Source: Caprella mutica
Lineage: Eukaryota; Arthropoda; Malacostraca; Amphipoda; Caprellidae
Length of the DNA: 64,000 bases
Direction: 5' to 3'
Assembly: GCA_947561585.1 (NCBI GenBank)
Contig: CANNZV010000918.1
Span: 1-64,000 of the forward strand
The notes under the pieces: generated by a model
What the model saw: only the letters and a program-made list of their open reading frames with translations
Told to the model about the DNA's origin: nothing
Database searches by the model: none
Shown: positions 48,101-63,869 of the stretch, piece by piece
Numbering within the stretch: position 1 is the first letter of the stretch
How the letters are laid out: each line of letters starts with the position of its first letter
Position numbers and translations under genes: made by a program

Positions 48101-51100
48101 GGATCTATTTACAGTATGTGATCTATCTGCAGCAACGGTTTTATCAACAATAAAAGATCTATCTACAGAAAAGGATCTATCTACAGAAAAGGATCTATCA
48201 ACAGAAAAGGATCTATCTACAGCGAAGAATATATCTACAGCAAAGGATCTATCTACAGCAAAGGATCTATTTACAGTATGGGATCTATCTAAAGCAACGT
48301 TTTTATCAACAATACAAGATCTATCTACAGAAAATGATCCATCTACAGCAAAGGATCAATCTACAGCAAATAATCTATCTACAGTAAAGGATCTATCTAC
48401 TGCAAAGGATCTGTCTTCAGCAAAGGATCTATCAACAACAAAGAACTATTTACAACAAAGAATCTATGTTCAGCAAATAATCTATCAACAGTAAATGATC
48501 TATCTACAGCAAAGGATCAATCTACAGCAAAAGATCAATCTACAGCAAATGATCTATATTCATCAAAGGATCTTTCTACAGCATAAGAACTATCTAGATA
48601 AAAGGATCTATCTACAGCAAAAGATCTATCTACAGCAAATGATCAATCTACAGCAAAGGATATATCTACAGTAAAGGAACTCTATACAGCCAAAGGATTC
48701 ATTTACAGCAAAGGATCTATCTACAGCAAAGGATCTATCTAAAGCAAAGGATCTATTTATAGCGGAGAAATTTTCTACAGCAAAAGAACTACTACAGCAA
48801 AAGATCTATCTACAGCAAAGGATCTATCTACAGCAAAGGACCTATCTACAGTAAGGGATCTATTTACAGCGAAGGATCAATCTACAGCAAATGATCTATC
48901 TACAGCAAAGGATCTATCTACAGCATAGGATCTATCTACAGCACTGGATCTATCTACACTAAGGGATCTTTTTGCAGCAAAGGAACAATCTACAGCAAAG
49001 GATCTATTTACAGCAAATGATTGATTTACAGCAAAGGATCTATCTACAGCAAAGGATCTATCTTAAACAAAGGATCTATCTATAGCAAAGGATCTATCTA
49101 AAGCCAATGATCTATCTACAAAAAAGGATCTATATACAACAGCAGAACTTTATACAGCAAAGGATCTATCTACATCAAAGGATCTATCTACAGCAAAGTA
49201 ATCAATCTGCAGTAAGGGATCTATCTTCATCAAAGAATCTGTCTTCACCAAAGGATCTTTCTACAACGCAGGATCTGTCAACAGCAAAAGATCAATCTAT
49301 AGCAAAAGATCTATTTACAACAAAAGTTCAATCTACAGCAAAAAATCTATCTACAGCGAAGGATCTATCTACAGGAAAGGATCTATCTAAAGCAAAGGAT
49401 CTATTAACAGTAAAGGAGCAATCTACAGTAAAAGATCTATCAACAATAAGGGATCAATCTGCAGCAAAGAGTCTATCTACAGCAAAGGATCTATCTTCAG
49501 CAAAGGATCTATCTACAGCAAAGTGATCTATCTACAGTAAGAGATCTATCTACAGCAAAGAATCTGTCTACACCAAATATTTTTTTACAGCGCAGGTTCT
49601 ATCAACAGCAGATGATCAATCTATAGCAAAATATATATTTACAACAAAAGTTCTTTCTACAGCAAAAAATCAATCTACAGCAAAGGATTTATCTACAGGA
49701 AAGGATCTATCTACAGCAAAGGATCTATTTACAGTAAAGGAGCTATCTACAGCAAAAGATCTATCAACAATAAGGGATCTATCTACAGCAAATGATCTAT
49801 CTACAGCAAAGTGTTCTATCTACAGTAAGGGATCTATCGACAGCAAAGAATCTATCTACACCAAAGGATCTTTCTACAGCGAAAGATCTGTCAACACTAA
49901 AGGATCTATCTACAGCAAAGGATCTATTTACAGCAGAAGATCTTTCTACAGCAGAGGATCTTTCTACAGCAAAGGATCTATCTACAGCAAAGGATCTATT
50001 TACAGTATGGGATCTACCAACAGCAAAGGTTTTATCTACAGTAAAGGATCTATCTACAGATAAGGATCTATCTACAGAAAAGGATCTATCTACAGCGAAG
50101 GATCTATCTACAACAAAGGATCTATCTACAGCAAATGATCTATCTACGGCAAGGGATCTATCTACGGCACAGGATTTATTTATTTATTTACAGCACAGGA
50201 TCTTAGATCTATCTACAGCAAAGGATTTATCTACGGTAAAGGATCTATCTACTACAAAGGATCTATCTATAGCAAATGATCTATCTACAACAAAGAATCT
50301 ATGTACAGCATAGAATCTATCTACAGTAAAGAATCTATCTACAGCATAGGATCTATCTACAGCAAAGGATCTATCTACAGCAAAGGATCTATCTACAGCA
50401 AAAGATCTATCTACAGTAAAGGATCTATCTGAAGCAAAGTATCTATCTACAGCAAACGATTTATCTACAGCAAAGGATCTATCTACAGATAAGGATCCAT
50501 TTACAGCAAAGGATCTATCTACATTAAAGGATCTATCTACTGAAAAGGATCTATCTACAGCAAAGAATCTATCTACAGCAAAGGACCTATCTACAGTAAA
50601 GGATCTATCTACATCATATGATCAATCAACAGCAAGGGATTTGTCTACAGCAAAGGATCTTTTTACAGGAAAGGAGCTATCTACAGCAAAAGATCTAACT
50701 ACAATAAGGGATCTATCTGCAGCAAAGGATCTATCTACAGCAAAGGATCTATCTACAGCAAAGGATCTATCTTCAGCAAAGGATCTTTATACAGCATAGG
50801 ATCTATGTACAGTAAAGCATCTATCTACTGCATAGGATACATCTACTGCAAAGAATCTATCTAGAGCAAAGAATCTATCTTCAGCAAAGAATCAATCTAC
50901 AGAAAAGGATATATCTACAACGAAGGATCTATCTACAGCAAAAGATCTATCTACAGCGAATGATCAATCTACAGCAAAGGATATATCTACGGTAAAATAA
51001 CTCAATACAGCCAAAGGATCCATTTACAGCAAAGGATCTATCTACAGCAAAGGATCTATCTACAGCAAAGGATCTATTTATAGCGGAGAATTTTTCTACA

Positions 51101-53690
51101 GCAAAAGTACTACTACAGCAAAAGATCTATCTACAGCAAAGGATCTATCTACAGCAAAGGACCTATCTACAGTAAAGGATCTGTTTACAGCGAAGGATCA
51201 ATCTACAGCAAATTATCTATCTACAGCAAAGGATCTATCTACAGCATAGGATCTATCTACAGCACTGGATCTATCTACAGTAAGGGATCTTTTCGCAGCA
51301 AAGGAGCAATCTACAGCAAAGGATCTATTTACAGCAAATGATCGATCTACAGCAAAGGATCTATCTACAGCAAATGATCTATCTTAAGCAAAGGATCTAT
51401 CTACAGCAAAGGATCTATCTAAAGCCAATGATCTATCTACAAAAAAGGATCTATTTACAACAGCAGAACTTTATACAGCAAAGGATCTATCTACAGCAAA
51501 GGATCTATCTACAGAAAAGTAATCAATCTGCAGTAAGGGATCTATCTTCATCAAAGAATCTGTCTACACCAAAAGATCTTTCTACAGCGCAGGATCTGTC
51601 AACAGCAAAGGATCAATCTATACCAAAAGATCTATTCACAACAAAAGTTCTATCTACAGCAAAGAATCTATCTACAACAAAGGATCTATTTACAGGAAAG
51701 GATCTATCTACAGCAAAGGATCTATTTACAGTAAAGGAGCTATCTACAACAAAATATCTATCAACAGTAAGGGATCTATCTTCAGCAAAGGATCTATCTA
51801 CAGCAAAGGATCTATCTTCAGCAAAGGATCTATCTACAGCAAAGTGATCTGTATACAGTAAGGGATCTATCTACAGCCAATGATCTTTCTACAGCAAAGG
51901 ATCTATCTACAGCAAAGGATTTATTTACAGTATGTGATCTATCTGCAGCAACGGTTTTATCAACAATAAAAGATCTATCTACAGAAAAGGATCTATCTAC
52001 AGAAAAGGATCTATCTACAGAAAATGATCTATCTACAGCGAAGAATATATCTACAGCAAAGGATCTATCTACAGCAAAGGATCTATTTACAGTATGGGAT
52101 CTATCTAAAGCAACGTTTTTATCAACAATACAAGATCTATCTACAGAAAATGATCCATCTACAGCAAAGGATCTATCTACAGTAAAGGATCTATCTACAG
52201 CAAAGGTTCTATCTACAACATAGAATCTATATACAGCTAAGAATCTATCTACAGTAAAGGATCTATCTACAGCAAAGGATCTATCTACAGCAAAGGATCT
52301 ATCTACAACAAAGAACTATTTACAACAAAGAATCTATGTTCAGCAAATAATCCATCTACAGCAAATGATCTATCTACAGCAAAGGATCAATCTACAGCAA
52401 AGGATCAATCTACAGCAAATAATCTATCTACAGTAAAGGATCTATCTACTGCAAAGGATCTGTCTTCAGCAAAGGATCTATCTACAACAAAGAACTATTT
52501 ACAACAAAGAATCTATGTTCAGCAAATAATCTATCTACAGTAAATGATCTATCTACAGCAAAGGATCAATCTACAGCAAAAGATCAATCTACAGCAAATG
52601 ATCTATATTCATCAAAGGATCTTTCTACAGCATAAGAACTATCTAGATAAAAGGATCTATCTACAGCAAAAGATCTATCTACAGCAAATGATCAATCTAC
52701 AGCAAAGGATATATCTACAGTAAAGGAACTCTATACAGCCAAAGGATTCATTTACAGCAAAGGATCTATCTACAGCAAAGGATCTATCTACAGCAAAGGA
52801 TCTATCTACAGCAAAGGATCTATTTATAGCGGAGAAATTTTCTACAGCAAAAGAACTACTACAGCAAAAGATCTATCTACAGCAAAGGATCTATCTACAG
52901 CAAAGGATCTATCTACAGCATAGGATCTATCTACAGCACTGGATCTATCTACACTAGGGGATCTTTTTGCAGCAAAGGAACAATCTACAGCAAAGGATCT
53001 ATTTACAGCAAATGATTGATTTACAGCAAAGGATCTATCTACAGCAAAGGATCTATCTTAAACAAAGGATCTATCTATAGCAAATGATCTATCTAAAGCC
53101 AATGATATATCTACAAAAAAGGATCTATATACAACAGCAGAACTTTATACAGCAAAGGATCTATCTACATCAAAGGATCTATCTACAGCAAAGGATCTAT
53201 CTAAAGCCAATGATCTATCTACAAAAAAGGATCTATTTACAACAGCAGAACTTTATACAGCAAAGTAATCTATCTGCAGTAAGGGATCTATCTACAACAA
53301 AGGATCTATCTTCAGCAAAGGATCTATCTACAGCAAAGTGATATATCAACAATAAGGGATCTATCTGCAGCAAAGGATCTATCTACAACAAAGGATCTAT
53401 CTTCAGCAAAGGATCTATCTACAGCAAAGTGATATATCTACAGTAAGGGATCTATCTTCAGCAAAGGATCTATTTACAGCAAAGGATCTATCTTAAGCAA
53501 AGGATCTATCTACAGTAAAGGATCTTTCTACAACAAAGGATCTATCCACAACAACCGATTTATCTACAGCAAAGGATCTATCTACAGCAAAGGATCTATC
53601 TACAGCAAAGGATCTATTTACAGTATGGGATCTATCTGCAGCAATGGTTTTATCAACAATAAAAGATCTGTCTACAGAAAAGGATCTATC
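45146..53690. repeat. 9.2-kb higher-order repeat, copy 2 (8.5 kb)
   Basis: Partner of 35918-45145, shortened mainly near 53.0-53.3 kb. It carries a local duplication near 46990-47220 (the TATCTACGGTAAAATAACTC word occurs twice) that the first copy lacks. Confidence 0.8.
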
Positions 53691-53851
53691 AACAGAAAAG
53701 GATCTATCTACAGCGAAGAATATATCTACAGCAAAGGATCTATTTACAGTATGGGATCTATCTAAGGCAACGGTTTTATCAACAATAAAAGATCTATCTA
53801 CAGAAAATGATCTATCTACAGAAAAGGATCTATCTACAGCGAAGAATATAT

Positions 53852-56800
53852 CTACAGCAAAGGATCTATCTACAGCAAAGGATCTATCTACGGCGAGGGA
53901 TCTATCTACGGCAAAGGATTTATTAATTTATTTACAGCAAAGGATCTTAGATCTATCTACAGCTCATGATCTATCTACAGTAAAAGATCTATCTACTACA
54001 AAGAATCTATCTACAGCAAAGGATCTATCTACAACAAAGAATCTATATACAGCTAAGAATCTATCAACAGTAAAGGATCTATCTACAGCAAAGGATCTAT
54101 CTACAGCAAAGGATCTATCTACAGCAAATGATCTATCTACAGCAAAGGATCTATCTACAACAAAGGATCTATCTACAGAAAAGGATCTATCTACAGTCAA
54201 GGATTTATCTACTGCAAAGGATCTCTCTACAGCATAGGATCAATCTAAAGTTAAGGATCTACCTTAAGCAAAGGATCTATCAACAGCAAAGGATCTATCT
54301 AAAGCCAATGATCTATCTACAACAAAGGATCTATTTGCAACAGCAGAACTTTATACAGCAAAGGATCTATCTACAGCAAATGATCTATCTACAGTAAAGG
54401 GACTACATACAGCAAAGGATCCATCTACAGTTAAGGATCTATCAACAGCAAAGGATCAATCTATAGCTAAAGATCTATTTACAACAAAAGTTCAATCTAC
54501 AGCAAAAAATCTATCTACAGCAAAGGATCTATCTACAGGAAAGGATCTATCTACAGCAAAGGATCTATTTACAGTAAAGGAGCTATCTACAGCAAAAGAT
54601 CTATCAGCACTGAGGGATCTATCTGCAGTAAAGGATCTATCTACAGCAAAAGATTTATTTTCAGCAAAGGATCTTTATACAGCATAGGATCTATGTACAA
54701 TAATGGATCTATCTACTGCATAGGTTACATCTACTGCAAAGAATCTATCTACAGCAAAGAATCTATCTTCAGCAAAGAATCTATCTACAACAAAGGATCT
54801 ATCTACAGCAAAGGATTTATCTACAGCAAAGGATCCATCTACAGCAAAGGATCTATCTACAGCAAAGGATTTATTTTCAGCAAAGGATCTTTATACAGCA
54901 TAGGATCTATGTACAATAATGGATCTATCCACTGCATAGGATACATCTACTGCAAAGAATCTATCTACAGCAAAGAATCTATCTTCAGCAAAGAATCTAT
55001 CTTCAGCAAAGAATCTATCTACAACAAAGGATCTATCTTCAGCAAAGGATTTTTCTACAGTAAAAGAACTATCTACAGCAAAGGATCCATCTACAGCAAA
55101 GGATTTATCTACAGCAAAGGATCCATCTACAGCAAAGGATCTATCTCAGCAAAGGATCTTTCTACAGAATAGGATCTATCTACAGCAAAGGATCTATCCA
55201 CAATATGTGATCTATTCACAGCAAAAGATCTATCTACAGCAAAGGATCTATCTACAGCAAATGATCAATCTATAGCAAAGGATATATCTACAGTAAAGGA
55301 ACTCTATACAGCCATAGGATCCATTAACAGCAAAGGATCTATCTACAAAAAGGATCTATTTACAGCAAAGGATCTATTTATAGCAGAGAATCTTTCTACA
55401 GCAAAAGATCTACTACAGCAAAGGATCTATCTTCAGCAAAGGATCTATTTACAGCAAAGGATCTATCTACAGCAAAGGACCTATCTACAGCAAGGGATCT
55501 ATTTACAGCGAAGGATCAATCTACAGCAAAGGATCTATCTACAGTAAAGGATCTATCTACAGCATAGGATCTATCTACAGCAAAGGATCTATCTACAGTA
55601 AGGGATCTTTTTGCAGCGAAGAATCAATCTACAGCAAAGGATCTATTTACAGCGAAGGATCGATCTACAGCAAAGGATCTATCTACAGCGAATGATCTAT
55701 CTACAGCGAAGGATATATCTACAGTCTAGGATTTATCTACTGCAAAGGATCTATCTACAGCAAAGGATCAATCTACAGTTAAGAATCTATCTACAGCAAA
55801 GGATCTATCTACAGCAAATGATCTATTTACAGCAGAAGATCTTTCTACAACAGAGGATCTTTCTACATTAAAGGATCTATCTACAGCAAATGATTTATCT
55901 ACAGCAAAGTGATCTATCTATAGTAAGGGATCTATCTACAGCAAAGAATCTATCTACACTAAAGGATCTTTCTACAGCAAAAGATCTGTCAACAGCAAAG
56001 GATCTTTCTACTGCAAAGGATCTATTTACAGCAGAAGATATTTCTACAGCAGAGGATCTTTCTACAGCAAAGAATATCTCTACAGCAAAGGATCTATTTA
56101 CAGTATGGGATCTATCTACAGCAAAACTTTTATCTGCAGTAAAGGATCTATCTACAGAGAAGGATCTATCCACAGAAAAGGATTTACCTACAGCGAAGGA
56201 TCTATCTACATTAAAGGATCTATCTACAGCAAAGGATCTTAGATCTATTTACAGCGAAGGATCTATCTACAATAAATGATCTATCTACTACAAAAGATCT
56301 ATCTACAGCAAAGGATCTATCTACAACAAAGAATCTATCTACAGCAAAGAATCTATCTACAGTAAAGGATCTATCTGCAGCAAAGGATCTATCTACAGCA
56401 AAGGATCTATCTTCAGCAAAGGATCTATCTACAGCAAAGTGATCTATCTACAGTAAAGGATCTATCTACTGCAAAGGAACTGTCTACAGCAAAGGATCTA
56501 TCTACAACATAGAATCTATCTACAGCAAAGAATCTATGTTCAGCAAATAATCTATCTACAGCAAATGATCTATCTACAGCAAAGGATCAATCTACAGCAA
56601 AGGATCAATCTACAGCAATCGATCTATCTACAGTAAAGGGACTACATACAGCAAGGGATCCATCTACAGTTAAGGATCTATCTACAGCAAAGGATCAATC
56701 TATAGCAGAAGATCTATTTACAACAAAAGTTCTATCTACAGCAAAAAATCTATCTACAGCAAAGGATCTATCTACAGGAAAGGATCTATCTACAGCAAAG

Positions 56801-58680
56801 GATCTATTTACAGTAAAGGATCTATCTACAGCAAAGGATCTATTTTCAGCAAAAGATCTATCAACAGAAAAGGATCTATCTACAACAAAGGATCTATCTA
56901 CAGCAATGGATCAATCTACAGCAAAGGATTTTTCTACAGTAAAAGAACTCTACAGCAAGGGATCCATCTACAACAAAAGATTTATCTACAGCAAAGGATC
57001 CATCTACAGCAAAGAATCTATCTCAGCAAAGGATCTTTCTACAGAATAGGATCTATCTACAGCAAAGGATCTATCCACAATATGTGATCTATTCACAGCA
57101 AAAGATCTATTTACAGCAAAGGATCTATCTACAGCAAATGATCAATCTATAACAAAGAATATATCTACAGTAAAGGAACTCTATACAGCCATAGGATCCC
57201 TTTACAGCAAAGGATCTATCTACAACAAAGGATCTATCTACAGCAAATGATCTATTTATAGCAGAGAATCTTTCTACAGCAAAAGATCTACTACAGCAAA
57301 GGATCTATCTTCAGCAAAGGAACTATCTACAGCAAAGGATCTATCTACAGCAAAGGACCTATCTACATCGGGGATCTATTTACAGCAAAGAATCAATCTA
57401 CAGCAAAGGATCTATCTACAGTAAAGGATCTATCTACAGCCTAGGATCTATCTACAGCAAAGGATCTATCTACAGTAAGGGATCTTTTTGCAGCGAAGGA
57501 TCAATCTACAGCGAAGGATCTATTTACAGCAAAGGATCGATCTACAGCAATGGATCTATCTACAGCGAATGATCTATCTACAGCGAAGGATCTATCTACA
57601 GTCAAGGATTTATCTACTGCAAAGGATCTATCTACAGCAAAGGATCAATCTACAGTTAAGGATCTATCTTAAGCAAAGGATCTATCTACAGCAAAGGATC
57701 TATTTAAAGCCAATGATCTATCTACAACAAATATCTATTTACAGCAGAGGAACTTTATACAGCATGGATCTATCTACAGCAAAGGATCTATTTACAGCAA
57801 AAGATCTTTCTACAGTAAGGGATCTATCTACAGCAAAGAATCTATCTACACTATAGGATCTTTCTACAGCGAAAGATCTGTCAACAGCAAAAGATCTTTC
57901 TACTGCAAAGAATCTATTTACAGCAGAAGATCTTTCTACAGCAGAGGATCTTTCTACAGCTAAGGATATATCTAAAGCAAAGGATCTATTTACAGTATGG
58001 GATCTATCTACAGCAAAGCTTTTATTTACAGTAAAGGATCTATCTACTGAAAAGGATCTATCTACAGAAAAGGATTTACCTACAGCGAAGGATCTATCTA
58101 CATTAAAGGATCTATCTACAGCGAAGGATCTTAAATCTATTTACAGCGAAGGATCTATCTACAATAAATGATCTATCTACTACAAAAGATCTATCTACAG
58201 CAAAGGATCTATCTACAACAAAGAATCTACCTACAGCAAAGAATCTATCTACAGTAAAGGATCTATCTACAGCAAAGGATCTATCTACAGCAAAGAATCT
58301 ATCTACCGCAAAGGTTCTATCTACAGCAAGGGATCTATCTACAGCAAAGGATCCATCTACAGCAAAGGTTCTATCTACAGTAAAGGATCTATTTACTGTA
58401 AAGGATCTATTTACTGCAAAGGATCTGTCCACAGCAAAGGATCTATCCACAACAAAGAATCTATCTACAGCAAAGAATCTATGTTCAGCAAAGAATCTAT
58501 CAACAGCAAATGATCTATCTACAGCAAAGGATCAATCTACAGCAAAGGATCAATCTACAGCAAAGGATCTACCTACAGTAAAGTAGCTATATACAGAAAA
58601 GGATCCATCTACAGTTAAGGATCTATCAACAGCAAAAGATCTATCTACAGCAAAAGATCTATTCACAGCAATAGTTCTAT
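53852..58680. repeat. 4.8-kb tandem segment, copy 1
   Basis: Length 4829 bp, repeated immediately at 58681-63869. The words GGCGAGGGATC and TTTATTAATTTATTTACAGC mark the start of each copy. Confidence 0.85.
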
Positions 58681-61600
58681 CTACAGCAAAGGATCTATCT
58701 ACAGCAAAGGATCTATCTACGGCGAGGGATCTATCTACGGCAAAGGATTTATTAATTTATTTACAGCAAAGGATCTTAGATCTATCTACAGCTCATGATC
58801 TATCTACAGTAAAAGATCTATCTACTACAAAGAATCTATCTACAGCAAAGGATCTATCTACAACAAAGAATCTATATACAGCTAAGAATCTATCAACAGT
58901 AAAGGATCTATCTACAGCAAAGGATCTATCTACAGCAAAGGATCTATCTACAGCAAATGATCTATCTACAGCAAAGGATCTATCTACAACAAAGGATCTA
59001 TCTACAGAAAAGGATCTATCTACAGTCAAGGATTTATCTACTGCAAAGGATCTCTCTACAGCATAGGATCAATCTAAAGTTAAGGATCTACCTTAAGCAA
59101 AGGATCTATCAACAGCAAAGGATCTAACTAAAGCCAATGATCTATCTACAACAAAGGATCTATTTGCAACAGCAGAACTTTATACAGCAAAGGATCTATT
59201 TACAGCAAATGATCTATCTACAGTAAAGGGACTACATACAGCAAAGGATCCATCTACAGTTAAGGATCTATCAACAGCAAAGGATCAATCTATAGCTAAA
59301 GATCTATTTACAACAAAAGTTCAATCTACAGCAAAAAATCTATCTACAGCAAAGGATCTATCTACAGGAAAGGATCTATCTACAGCAAAGGATCTATTTA
59401 CAGTAAAGGAGCTATCTACAGCAAAAGATCTATCAGCACTGAGGGATCTATCTGCAGTAAAGGATCTATCTACAGCAAAAGATTTATTTTCAGCAAAGGA
59501 TCTTTATACAGCATAGGATCTATGTACAATAATGGATCTATCTACTGCATAGGTTACATCTACTGCAAAGAATCTATCTACAGCAAAGAATCTATCTTCA
59601 GCAAAGAATCTATCTACAACAAAGGATCTATCTACAGCAAAGGATTTATCTACAGCAAAGGATCCATCTACAGCAAAGGATCTATCTACATCAAAGGATT
59701 TATTTTCAGCAAAGGATCTTTATACAGCATAGGATCTATGTACAATAATGGATCTATCCACTGCATAGGATACATCTACTGCAAAGAATCTATCTACAGC
59801 AAAGAATCTATCTTCAGCAAAGAATCTATCTTCAGCAAAGAATCTATCTACAACAAAGGATCTATCTTCAGCAAAGGATTTTTCTACAGTAAAAGAACTA
59901 TCTACAGCAAAGGATCCATCTACAGCAAAGGATTTATCTACAGCAAAGGATCCATCTACAGCAAAGGATCTATCTCAGCAAAGGATCTTTCTACAGAATA
60001 GGATCTATCTACAGCAAAGGATCTATCCACAATATGTGATCTATTCACAGCAAAAGATCTATCTACAGCAAAGGATCTATCTACAGCAAATGATCAATCT
60101 ATAGCAAAGGATATATCTACAGTAAAGGAACTCTATACAGCCATAGGATCCATTAACAGCAAAGGATCTATCTACAAAAAGGATCTATTTACAGCAAAGG
60201 ATCTATTTATAGCAGAGAATCTTTCTACAGCAAAAGATCTACTACAGCAAAGGATCTATCTTCAGCAAAGGATCTATTTACAGCAAAGGATCTATCTACA
60301 GCAAAGGACCTATCTACAGCAAGGGATCTATTTACAGCGAAGGATCAATCTACAGCAAAGGATCTATCTACAGTAAAGGATCTATCTACAGCATAGGATC
60401 TATCTACAGCAAAGGATCTATCTACAGTAAGGGATCTTTTTGCAGCGAAGAATCAATCTACAGCAAAGGATCTATTTACAGCGAAGGATCGATCTACAGC
60501 TAAGGATCTATCTACAGCGAATGATCTATCTACAGCGAAGGATATATCTACAGTCTAAGATTTATCTACTGCAAAGGATCTATCTACAGCAAAGGATCAA
60601 TCTACAGTTAAGAATCTATCTACAGCAAAGGATCTATCTACAGCATAGTAATCTATCTACAGTGAGGTATCTATCTACAGCAAAGAATCTATCTACGACA
60701 AAGTATCTTACTACAGTGCAGGATCTGTCACAGCAAAGGATCTATCTACAGCAAATGATCTATTTACAGCAAAAGATCTTTCTACAACAGAGGATCTTTC
60801 TACATTAAAGGATCTATCTACAGCAAATGATTTATCTACAGCAAAGTGATCTATCTATAGTAAGGGATCTATCTACAGCAAAGAATCTATCTACACTAAA
60901 GGATCTTTCTACAGCAAAAGATCTGTCAACAGCAAAGGATCTTTCTACTGCAAAGGATCTATTTACAGCAGAAGATATTTCTACAGCAGAGGATCTTTCT
61001 ACAGCAAAGAATATCTCTACAGCAAAGGATCTATTTACAGTATGGGATCTATCTACAGCAAAACTTTTATCTGCAGTAAAGGATCTATCTACAGATAAGG
61101 ATCTATCCACAGAAAAGGATTTACCTACAGCGAAGGATCTATCTACATTAAAGGATCTATCTACAGCAAAGGATCTTAGATCTATTTACAGCGAAGGATC
61201 TATCTACAATAAATGATCTATCTACTACAAAAGATCTATCTACAGCAAAGGATCTATCTACAACAAAGAATCTATCTACAGCAAAGAATCTATCTACAGT
61301 AAAGGATCTATCTGCAGCAAAGGATCTATCTACAGCAAAGGATCTATCTTCAGCAAAGGATCTATCTACAGCAAAGTGATCTATCTACAGTAAGGGATCT
61401 ATCTACAGCAAAGAATCTATCTACACTATAGGATCTTTCTACAGCGAAAGATCTTTCTACAGCAGAGGATCTTTCTACAGCAAAGGATCTATCTACAGCA
61501 AAGGATCTATTTACAGTATGGGATCTATCTACAACAACAGTTTTATCTACAATAAAAGATCTATCAACAGAAAAGGATCTATCTACAGCGAAGAATCTAT

Positions 61601-63869
61601 CTACAGCAAAGGATCCATATACAGCAAAGGATCTATCTACAGTAAAGGATCTATCTACTGCAAAGGAACTGTCTACAGCAAAGGATCTATCTACAACATA
61701 GAATCTATCTACAGCAAAGAATCTATGTTCAGCAAATAATATATCTACAGCAAATGATCTATCTACAGCAAAGGATCAATCTACAGCAAAGGATCAATCT
61801 ACAGCAATCGATCTATCTACAGTAAAGGGACTACATACAGCAAGGGATCCATCTACAGTTAAGGATCTATCTACAGCAAAGGATCAATCTATAGCAGAAG
61901 ATCTATTTACAACAAAAGTTCTATCTACAGCAAAAAATCTATCTACAGCAAAGGATCTATCTACAGGAAAGGATCTATCTACAGCAAAGGATCTATTTAC
62001 AGTAAAGGATCTATCTACAGCAAAGGATCTATTTTCAGCAAAAGATCTATCAACAGAAAAGGATCTATCTACAACAAAGGATCTATCTACAGCAATGGAT
62101 CAATCTACAGCAAAGGATTTTTCTACAGTAAAAGAACTCTACAGCAAGGGATCCATCTACAACAAAAGATTTATCTACAGCAAAGGATCCATCTACAGCA
62201 AAGAATCTATCTCAGCAAAGGATCTTTCTACAGAATAGGATCTATCAACAGCAAAGGATCTATCCACAATATGTGATCTATTCACAGCAAAAGATCTATT
62301 TACAGCAAAGGATCTATCTACAGCAAATGATCAATCTATAACAAAGAATATATCTACAGTAAAGGAACTCTATACAGCCATAGGATCCCTTTACAGCAAA
62401 GGATCTATCTACAACAAAGGATCTATCTACAGCAAATGATCTATTTATAGCAGAGAATCTTTCTACAGCAAAAGATCTACTACAGCAAAGGATCTATCTT
62501 CAGCAAAGGAACTATCTACAGCAAAGGATCTATCTACAGCAAAGGACCTATCTACATCGGGGATCTATTTACAGCAAAGAATCAATCTACAGCAAAGGAT
62601 CTATCTACAGTAAAGGATCTATCTACAGCCTAGGATCTATCTACAGCAAAAGATCTATCTACAGTAAGGGATCTTTTTGCAGCGAAGGATCAATCTACAG
62701 CGAAGGATCTATTTACAGCAAAGGATCGATCTACAGCAATGGATCTATCTACAGCGAATGATCTATCTACAGCGAAGGATCTATCTACAGTCAAGGATTT
62801 ATCTACTGCAAAGGATCTATCTACAGCAAAGGATCAATCTACAGTTAAGGATCTATCTTAAGCAAAGGATCTATCTACAGCAAAGGATCTATTTAAAGCC
62901 AATGATCTATCTACAACAAATATCTATTTACAGCAGAGGAACTTTATACAACATGGATCTATCTACAGCAAAGGATCTATTTACAGCAAAAGATCTTTCT
63001 ACAGTAAGGGATCTATCTACAGCAAAGAATCTATCTACACTATAGGATCTTTCTACAGCGAAAGATCTGTCAACAGCAAAAGATCTTTCTACTGCAAAGA
63101 ATCTATTTACAGCAGAAGATCTTTCTACAGCAGAGGATCTTTCTACAGCTAAGGATATATCTAAAGCAAAGGATCTATTTACAGTATGGGATCTATCTAC
63201 AGCAAAGCTTTTATTTACAGTAAAGGATCTATCTACTGAAAAGGATCTATCTACAGAAAAGGATTTACCTACAGCGAAGGATCTATCTACATTAAAGGAT
63301 CTATCTACAGCGAAGGATCTTAAATCTATTTACAGCGAAGGATCTATCTACAATAAATGATCTATCTACTACAAAAGATCTATCTACAGCAAAGGATCTA
63401 TCTACAACAAAGAATCTACCTACAGCAAAGAATCTATCTACAGTAAAGGATCTATCTACAGCAAAGGATCTATCTACAGCAAAGAATCTATCTACCGCAA
63501 AGGTTCTATCTACAGCAAGGGATCTATCTACAGCAAAGGATCCATCTACAGCAAAGGTTCTATCTACAGTAAAGGATCTATTTACTGCAAAGGATCTGTC
63601 CACAGCAAAGGATCTATCCACAACAAAGAATCTATTTACAGCAAAGAATCTATGTTCAGCAAAGAATCTATCAACAGCAAATGATCTATCTACAGCAAAG
63701 GATCAATCTACAGCAAAGGATCAATCTACAGCAAAGGATCTACCTACAGTAAAGTAGCTATATACAGAAAAGGATCCATCTACAGTTAAGGATCTATCAA
63801 CAGCAAAAGATCTATCTACAGCAAAAGATCTATTCACAGCAATAGTTCTATCTACAGCAAAGGATCTAT
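58681..63869. repeat. 5.2-kb tandem segment, copy 2
   Basis: Longer than its partner by 360 bp, that is 20 monomers, in two blocks: 108 bp (6 monomers) near 60.65-60.76 kb and 252 bp (14 monomers) near 61.38-61.64 kb. The rest is near-identical. Confidence 0.85.
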
